A model generated the notes under the pieces. That model was not told where the DNA came from and searched no databases. It saw only the letters and a program-made list of their open reading frames with translations. Below are positions 5,571 through 9,896 of a stretch of 9,896 nt of DNA, one piece after another (the first letter of the stretch is position 1; every line of letters starts with the position of its first letter). The position numbers and the translations under genes were made by a program. The DNA comes from Chloroflexota bacterium (GTDB lineage: Bacteria; Chloroflexota; Dormibacteria; CF-121). The stretch is from positions 1 to 9,896 of the forward strand of contig VBEQ01000037.1 of NCBI GenBank assembly GCA_005881235.1, in the 5' to 3' direction.

Positions 5571-6632
5571 ATGCGGCGCTATCCTCAAGCGATGAGTAGG
5601 TGTTACGCCGGGCCGCTCGCCGTTGCGATAACGGTAGTGCTGGCCGGCTGCAGCAACCTCCCGCCGGCCATTTCGGCGCCAACGCCGCCCCCAGCCCTGA
5701 GGCCGTCGACCGCCCTGGCGGCGGCGGCGCCCGAGAGGTTGCCGCCACTTGCGATCGACGCGATGCGGCAGCGCGATTATCCCGGCAGCGACCTGGTGAT
5801 CGAGCGAACGCTGCCAGCGGGCAGCAGTTACCGGCAATACGTCGCCTCGTATCAGTCGGACGGGCTGAAGATCTTTGCGCTGTTGACGGTTCCCAACGGT
5901 GCGAAGCCCGCCAGCGGCTGGCCGGTGATCGTCTTCAACCACGGCTATATCCCGCCGACCGTCTACCGGACGACCGAACGCTACATCGCCTACGTCGACG
6001 CCTTCGCTCGCAACGGCTACATCGTGTTCAAACCCGACTATCGCGGCTTTGGCAGCTCGCAGGGCACGCCGGTCAGTGCCTACTACTCGCCGGACGACAC
6101 CGTCGATGTGCTCAATGCGGTCACGACCATGCAGCGATACGGCAGCGCCGACCCGAATCGGATCGGAATGTGGGGGCACTCGATGGGTGGCAACATCACG
6201 CTGCGGGCACTGGTGATCGATCCGAGGATCAAGGTGGCCGTCATCTGGGCCGGCGTGACGGCGACGTATTACGACATGCTCTACAACTGGCACCCACCCG
6301 CCGCGGATCGCCCGCCGCCTTCGTTCGCGGGCGGGGCACGTCAGACTTACCTCGCAAAGTACGGGACGCCGGACCAGAACAAGGCATTCTGGGACTCGAT
6401 CTCCCCGATGGCTTACCTGGCCGACATCACGGCGCCGATCCAGATCCATCACGGGACGGCGGACGCCGAGGTGCCGCTGCAGTTCTCCCAGACCCTAGCG
6501 AGCGATCTCAAGGCCGCCGGCAAGCCGGTGGAGCTCTACACCTACGCCGGATCCGATCACAACATCTCGCAAGGCTTCAACCTGGCCATGTCACGATCGG
6601 TCGCGTTCTTCGATCAAAGCCTGAAGCATTAG
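5571..6632 (+). CDS. Lipoprotein alpha/beta hydrolase (prolyl oligopeptidase/dienelactone hydrolase type)
   Basis: A 353-residue predicted lipoprotein. The signal peptide ends in a lipobox (VVLAGC, Cys27), so the protein should be anchored on the outer face of the membrane. A Pro/Ala-rich spacer (31-57) leads to an alpha/beta hydrolase domain. VIVFNHGYIPP (119-129) holds the oxyanion-loop HG; RIGMWGHSMGG has nucleophile Ser204 in GHSMG. Asp298 in HHGTADAEVP and His330 in GSDHN complete the triad. This is the layout of S9-type and dienelactone-hydrolase-type serine hydrolases, so the substrate could be an ester or a short peptide; it cannot be narrowed down. Three starts are in frame: GTG 5568, ATG 5571 and ATG 5592. 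ATG 5592 gives a shorter, equally good signal peptide and has TATCCT (5580-5585) six bases before it, fitting a leaderless start. The stop overlaps the convergent gene by four bases. Confidence 0.87.
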   Translation: MRRYPQAMSRCYAGPLAVAITVVLAGCSNLPPAISAPTPPPALRPSTALAAAAPERLPPLAIDAMRQRDYPGSDLVIERTLPAGSSYRQYVASYQSDGLKIFALLTVPNGAKPASGWPVIVFNHGYIPPTVYRTTERYIAYVDAFARNGYIVFKPDYRGFGSSQGTPVSAYYSPDDTVDVLNAVTTMQRYGSADPNRIGMWGHSMGGNITLRALVIDPRIKVAVIWAGVTATYYDMLYNWHPPAADRPPPSFAGGARQTYLAKYGTPDQNKAFWDSISPMAYLADITAPIQIHHGTADAEVPLQFSQTLASDLKAAGKPVELYTYAGSDHNISQGFNLAMSRSVAFFDQSLKH

Positions 6633-7399
6633 CGAGAAACGGCTGCCTCCCAACCGTCGTATTCGCCGTTTAGCGATTCGGCGAGCTTGCGGAGGCGTGC
6701 CTCCAGGTCCGCAAAGGCATCGTCAGTTGCTGGCGGTTCGGTTGAGGCCAGAGCGAGCCAACCGCCAGTTGCCCCCGGCCGAACCAGCACACGCACGCCA
6801 TCGGTTCGCAGCGCTGAGGCAGCCTTGTCGGCCCCTTCGCGACTGGAGAAGTAGAGGTACCAGTCGATCACTTGCGGCCCCGCAGAATCCGCAGCTTGCT
6901 TATTGGCCGCAGGGGCCACTGAGTCGTAGGAACGGTTTGTGCGGACGTCAGTTTCCGGGTGCCAATCAGTTTCGATTCGCTTGATCAGCATCGTGTCGTT
7001 CATCACTTGCGCGATCGATAGCTTTCGTTGTTCGGGAGTCAGCGCGCCAATCCTTCGATCCTCTTTTCCGTCCCACAGCCACCAATCCACTTTGCCGCCA
7101 CCGGGCGGCTCGAGACCGGCTTTCCTCATAAGCGGGAAGCCCGCGAAGTGCGGTGGCACAGGCAGATTGCCGGCGAGGTTCACGATCTTTTGGTTCAGTG
7201 CCGCAGCAACCGGAAAGAACGTGAAGAATCGTGTCGGCGCGTTGACGACCTCCTCCAGCGCCTGCGGTCGTGTGCGCCACATCCCCTCTACGACCCGGAT
7301 GAGATGGCCGTAGAGCGGGGCCTTGTGCGTGAACTGGGCATAGGCCAAGCCCGTCGCCGTCGGAATTTCGATGACATCGCCGATCCGGGGGACTCGCAA
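6629..7399 (-). CDS. Two-domain protein: Imm26-like N-terminus and RraB-like C-terminus
   Basis: A 256-residue, apparently soluble protein. The N-terminal part begins RIGDVIEIPTATGLAYAQF (5-23), resembling the opening strands of Imm26-type immunity proteins. It continues with RFFTFFPVAAAL and an acidic/aromatic stretch VDWWLWDG (104-111), then LTPEQRKLSIAQVMNDTMLI. A low-complexity linker (about 156-176) leads to residues 178-256, which follow the RraB (regulator of RNase E activity B) pattern: IDWYLYFSSREGADKAASAL, GWLALAST, and the closing LRKLAESLNGEYDGWEA. RraB in Enterobacteria binds RNase E; here the target is unknown. The start is a TTG with no Shine-Dalgarno site; no ATG or GTG lies in frame in the 60-base gap to the divergent oxidoreductase gene, and the frame stays open into that gene. 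Domain calls are from remembered family patterns, the N-terminal one being less certain. Confidence 0.7.
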   Translation of the reverse strand: MRVPRIGDVIEIPTATGLAYAQFTHKAPLYGHLIRVVEGMWRTRPQALEEVVNAPTRFFTFFPVAAALNQKIVNLAGNLPVPPHFAGFPLMRKAGLEPPGGGKVDWWLWDGKEDRRIGALTPEQRKLSIAQVMNDTMLIKRIETDWHPETDVRTNRSYDSVAPAANKQAADSAGPQVIDWYLYFSSREGADKAASALRTDGVRVLVRPGATGGWLALASTEPPATDDAFADLEARLRKLAESLNGEYDGWEAAVSR

Positions 7400-7459
7400 T
7401 ATGTAGGCAACGTCAACCGTGGAGCCAAGCTTTCTCGAAGCCCCGGTATGCTGATAAGG

Positions 7460-8416
7460 ATGCGCGCGGCAGTAATCGAGCGATATGGCGAGCCTCCGGT
7501 TCTGCGCGACGTGCCGGAGCCGAAGGCCGACGGCGCCAGCCTGGTGGAGGTGACCGCGGCGCCATTGAATCCCGTCGATATTTCGATCGCGAGCGGCAAG
7601 TTCTACGCGGGGTCACCGCCGACGCCTTATGTACCCGGGGGCGAAGGCATCGGCCGCAAACTTCCGAATGGCAACCCTGGCCCGCGCGTCTACTTCCGGG
7701 CCGCGTTGCCGCACGGCGCGATGGCCGAACGCGCAGTGATCGGCCAGGGGCAAACGGTACCGATTCCTGACAGCATTCCCGACGGTGTTGCTTCGGCGCT
7801 TGGCACGGCGGGGCTCGCCGCATACCTGTCGCTGACACGGAGAGGGCAACTGAAAGGAGGCGAAACGGTCCTGATCCTGGGGGCGAGCGGCGTCCTCGGA
7901 TCGATTGCCGTCCAGGTCGCCCGGCTACTCGGAGCGGGCCGGATCGTCGCGGGCGCGCGCGACGAGAGGGGCCTGGCGCGAGCAAAGGAATTCGGCGCGC
8001 ACGCTGCCGTCGATCTCAAGCAGACAGATGGGCTCGCCGATCGGATTCGTGAAGCGAGCGAGGGGCAGCTCCATCTTGTGATCGATCCGGTCTGGGGCGT
8101 GCCGGGGGTCGCGGCGCTTGAGGCATTGGGCCCATTCGGCCGATTCGTGCAGCTGGGCGCCTCCGCCGGGCAGGAAGCGGTCGTAAAGTCCGGCGCGGTA
8201 CGAGGTCGCTACATATCGATTCTTGGGTTCACTACTTTTCTCGTGCCCTGGGAAGATCAGGCGACGGCCTATCGCACGCTGATCGACTACGCGGTTTCCG
8301 GCCAGCTCAAGGTGGAGTTCGAGATCTTACCCTTGGAACGTGCGGCGGAGGCATGGAAGCAGCAGGCCTCCTCGCCACACCGCAAGCTGGTGCTGTCTCC
8401 GCAGGCCCGGCGCTAG
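7460..8416 (+). CDS. Zinc-independent MDR-family NADPH:quinone oxidoreductase-like alcohol dehydrogenase
   Basis: A 318-residue enzyme of the medium-chain dehydrogenase/reductase superfamily. The GroES-like catalytic domain opens MRAAVIERYGEPPVLRDVPEP and has VTAAPLNPVDISIASGKF (31-48), the standard quinone-oxidoreductase pattern. The position that carries the zinc-binding GHE in alcohol dehydrogenases reads GGEG (60-63), and the structural zinc cysteine cluster is absent, so the enzyme should work without zinc. The Rossmann domain has ETVLILGASGVLGSIAVQVA (nucleotide motif 141-147); AGARDE (164-169) at the end of the second strand, with an Arg after the Ala, favours NADPH. The likely reaction is NADPH-dependent reduction of quinones or enones. 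ATG 7460 starts the conserved domain; ATG 7448 would add four residues. TATGCT (7447-7452) sits seven bases before ATG 7460 and could be a -10 box. The stop codon is shared with folC through a CTAG palindrome. Confidence 0.88.
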   Translation: MRAAVIERYGEPPVLRDVPEPKADGASLVEVTAAPLNPVDISIASGKFYAGSPPTPYVPGGEGIGRKLPNGNPGPRVYFRAALPHGAMAERAVIGQGQTVPIPDSIPDGVASALGTAGLAAYLSLTRRGQLKGGETVLILGASGVLGSIAVQVARLLGAGRIVAGARDERGLARAKEFGAHAAVDLKQTDGLADRIREASEGQLHLVIDPVWGVPGVAALEALGPFGRFVQLGASAGQEAVVKSGAVRGRYISILGFTTFLVPWEDQATAYRTLIDYAVSGQLKVEFEILPLERAAEAWKQQASSPHRKLVLSPQARR

Positions 8417-9720
8417 CTCGCCGCCGCTCGAGATCCCCTGGCGACGCGTGCTCGGGTTTCCGTAATCGCCTCCCCCACGAGGTAGAGCGAGCCGCAGACG
8501 AACACGATGCCATCGCGTCCGGCCCGTTCCCGCGCGCGACTGAGCGCCTCGGCGGAGGATTCCGCGATTTCCGATTCACCGTGGAACTGCGCGGCGAGGT
8601 CAGCCGGCGCGGCCGCGCGGTGCCAGCCAATCCGGGAGAAAATCACTGGGGCGCCGACACTGCGGACCAGCGCGAGCATCGATGGGAGGTCTTTGTCACT
8701 CATCGCCCCGAAGACGATCACGAGCGGGCGGCCCTTCGCCAGCTTCTGAACCGCGTCGAGCGACCGCTCCAGCCCAGCGGGGTTGTGCGCGCCGTCGACC
8801 AGCACGATTGGATTTCGATCGATGACCTCGAGCCGGCCGGGCCAGCGGGTCCGCGCCAGACCGTCGCGTAGCGCGCCATCCGAGATATCCCATCCGCGCG
8901 AGCGCAGTGCGTCGATCGCGGCGACTGCGAGTGCCGCATTGTCCGCCTGGTGTAGGCCCAGCAGCGGGATGCGCAGGTCGCGATAGGTGCCAGCCGGCGT
9001 GGTAATGGTCGCCTGGACGCCGGCCCACGCCTTGTCGACGGCGTTGACCTCGATCTCGTGGCCGAGGCGCAGCAGCGGGATCTTCAGGTCGCGAGCCTTC
9101 GCCTCGATGACGCCGAGCGCCGGAGGCTGCGCGCCGGTGATCGCGACACTATCCGGCTTGAGGATGCCCGCTTTTTCTGCCGCGATCGCCTCGAGCGTCG
9201 ACCCGAGATACTGGGTGTGATCGAGCGCGATATTCGTGATCACGCTGACGCCGAGGTCGAGGACGTTGGTGGAGTCGAGGCGCCCGCCCAGGCCAACCTC
9301 GCAGACCAGCAGGTCGATGCCGGCACGCGCAAAGTAAAAGAGCGCGGCGCTGGTGAGGATCTCGAACTCGGTAGGCGGGCCGAGCTCCGCCGCAACCTTA
9401 TTAATGATGGGCTGCAGCTCCGTCAGCAGCGCCGCGAAGTCGAACTCCGCGATCGGCCGCTGATCCACCTGGATCCGTTCGGTATAAGAGATGAGGTGCG
9501 GCTTCGGCATCAGCCCGACGCGATAGCCCGCCGATTGCAGGACGCTGGCCACCATCGCGCAGCTTGAGCCCTTGCCGTTTGTCCCGGCCACCAGCACGCC
9601 CTGGAAGAGTTGGTGGGGGTCGCCGAGTGTGTGCAAAAGCGCCTGGGTTCGCTCCAGGCCGAGCTTGATGCCGAAGCGGCCGAGCGAGGTCAGGTAATCG
9701 AGCGCGTCCTGGTAGGTCAC
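8413..9720 (-). CDS. folC: Folylpolyglutamate synthase / dihydrofolate synthase
   Basis: A 435-residue cytoplasmic Mur-ligase-type enzyme that adds glutamate to folates (and possibly to dihydropteroate) using ATP, which retains folate in the cell. Signatures in order: P-loop VAGTNGKGSSCAM (44-56), KPHLISYTERIQV (73-85), EVGLGGRLDSTN (141-152), NIALDHTQYLG (163-173), AAEKAGILKP with Lys183 as the expected carbamylated lysine, the LLGLHQADNAALA segment (253-265), TRWPGRLEVI (291-300) and DGAHNPAGL (309-317). Length matches the family. The GTG start overlaps the folD stop as GTGA, so the two are coupled and there is no separate Shine-Dalgarno site. A single FolC often carries both synthase activities in bacteria; no separate dihydrofolate synthase gene can be checked here. 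The C-terminal tail is Ala/Arg-rich (RARVARGSRAAAS). Confidence 0.95.
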   Translation of the reverse strand: MTYQDALDYLTSLGRFGIKLGLERTQALLHTLGDPHQLFQGVLVAGTNGKGSSCAMVASVLQSAGYRVGLMPKPHLISYTERIQVDQRPIAEFDFAALLTELQPIINKVAAELGPPTEFEILTSAALFYFARAGIDLLVCEVGLGGRLDSTNVLDLGVSVITNIALDHTQYLGSTLEAIAAEKAGILKPDSVAITGAQPPALGVIEAKARDLKIPLLRLGHEIEVNAVDKAWAGVQATITTPAGTYRDLRIPLLGLHQADNAALAVAAIDALRSRGWDISDGALRDGLARTRWPGRLEVIDRNPIVLVDGAHNPAGLERSLDAVQKLAKGRPLVIVFGAMSDKDLPSMLALVRSVGAPVIFSRIGWHRAAAPADLAAQFHGESEIAESSAEALSRARERAGRDGIVFVCGSLYLVGEAITETRARVARGSRAAAS

Positions 9721-9896
9721 GACTGGCCGAGATGCTGGCGATAGGCGCGGTAGGTGTTGACCAGCAGCATGGCGACCGTCATGGGGCCGACACCGCCCGG
9801 AACGGGGGTCAAGGCCTGGGCGACCGGCTCGACAGTCGCGCGGTCGACGTCGCCCGTAAGTTTGCCAGTCTCGGGATCGCGCGTGATGCCGACGTC
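9717..9896 (-). CDS. folD: Bifunctional methylenetetrahydrofolate dehydrogenase/cyclohydrolase, C-terminal end (partial)
   Basis: The last 59 residues of FolD; the rest lies beyond position 9896. The sequence begins DVGITRDPETGKLTGDVD and contains TPVPGGVGPMTVAMLLVNT, the near-invariant C-terminal signature of FolD that lines the NADP and folate site, followed by YRAYRQHLGQS and TGA. The enzyme interconverts 5,10-methylene- and 10-formyl-tetrahydrofolate for purine, formyl-Met-tRNA and thymidylate synthesis. It lies upstream of folC, which overlaps it by four bases, so both folate genes share one transcript. Confidence 0.95.
   Translation of the reverse strand, partial: DVGITRDPETGKLTGDVDRATVEPVAQALTPVPGGVGPMTVAMLLVNTYRAYRQHLGQS

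Noticed and set aside
5437..5748. In-frame extension of the mature pilin frame to a 143-residue protein
   Set aside because: The added N-terminus is low-complexity Arg/Pro sequence antisense to the hydrolase; the genuine leader lies in the other frame from ATG 5498.
5562..6452. 296-codon minus-strand frame opposite the alpha/beta hydrolase
   Set aside because: The hydrolase has lipobox, Ser-Asp-His triad and stop in the right places; the antisense product has only biased composition.
7028..7459. In-frame extension of the oxidoreductase gene upstream of 7460
   Set aside because: The extra residues are the antisense of the Imm26/RraB-like gene; the conserved domain starts at MRAAVIERYG.
8413..9896. 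Idea that folC/folD form part of a larger unusual cluster
   Set aside because: Both are standard housekeeping folate genes in a simple coupled pair; nothing linked to them in the window is unusual.

Overview
The window is gene-dense, high-GC bacterial DNA with mostly single-copy, housekeeping-type genes. I see no insertion sequence, phage gene, CRISPR array, tRNA or rRNA. The mix (ECF sigma factor with a membrane partner, RDD protein, Flp-type pilin, secreted GH25-like protein, GTG/TTG starts, few Shine-Dalgarno sites) suggests a soil or sediment bacterium of the Terrabacteria. Dormibacterota, Chloroflexota or Actinomycetota-like lineages are all possible; this is an inference from gene style, not a marker-gene placement.

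Left part (1-1230): the start of a minus-strand exported protein leaves the window at position 1. Next to it, also on minus, is a secreted cysteine-rich GH25/DUF1906-like protein whose near-consensus promoter lies so close to its ATG that the message should be almost leaderless.

Signalling operon (1231-3880, plus): an ECF sigma factor overlaps by ATGA a single-pass membrane protein with a beta-propeller-like outer domain (putative anti-sigma factor). An RDD-family multi-pass membrane protein with an unusual extracytoplasmic tail follows. The three probably form one unit that senses a cell-surface condition and changes transcription.

Middle (3871-5498): a small four-helix membrane protein (minus) is divergent from a zinc-type CDF cation exporter (plus). 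The exporter converges on a small Flp/Fap pilin gene (minus). The pilin reads perfectly as leader plus mature pilin except for one missing base between the two halves, so it is either a fresh pseudogene or a sequence error.

Right part (5571-9896): a lipoprotein alpha/beta hydrolase (plus), an Imm26-like/RraB-like two-domain protein (minus), a zinc-independent quinone-oxidoreductase-like MDR enzyme (plus), then folC and the 3' end of folD (both minus, GTGA overlap). The last pair supplies folate polyglutamylation and one-carbon interconversion. Convergent neighbours repeatedly overlap at their stop codons, which indicates a compact genome.

I found no clear undescribed defence or mobile system. 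The best leads are the sigma/propeller/RDD operon, the Imm26-RraB fusion, the frameshifted pilin and the recurring promoter-at-the-start-codon arrangement.
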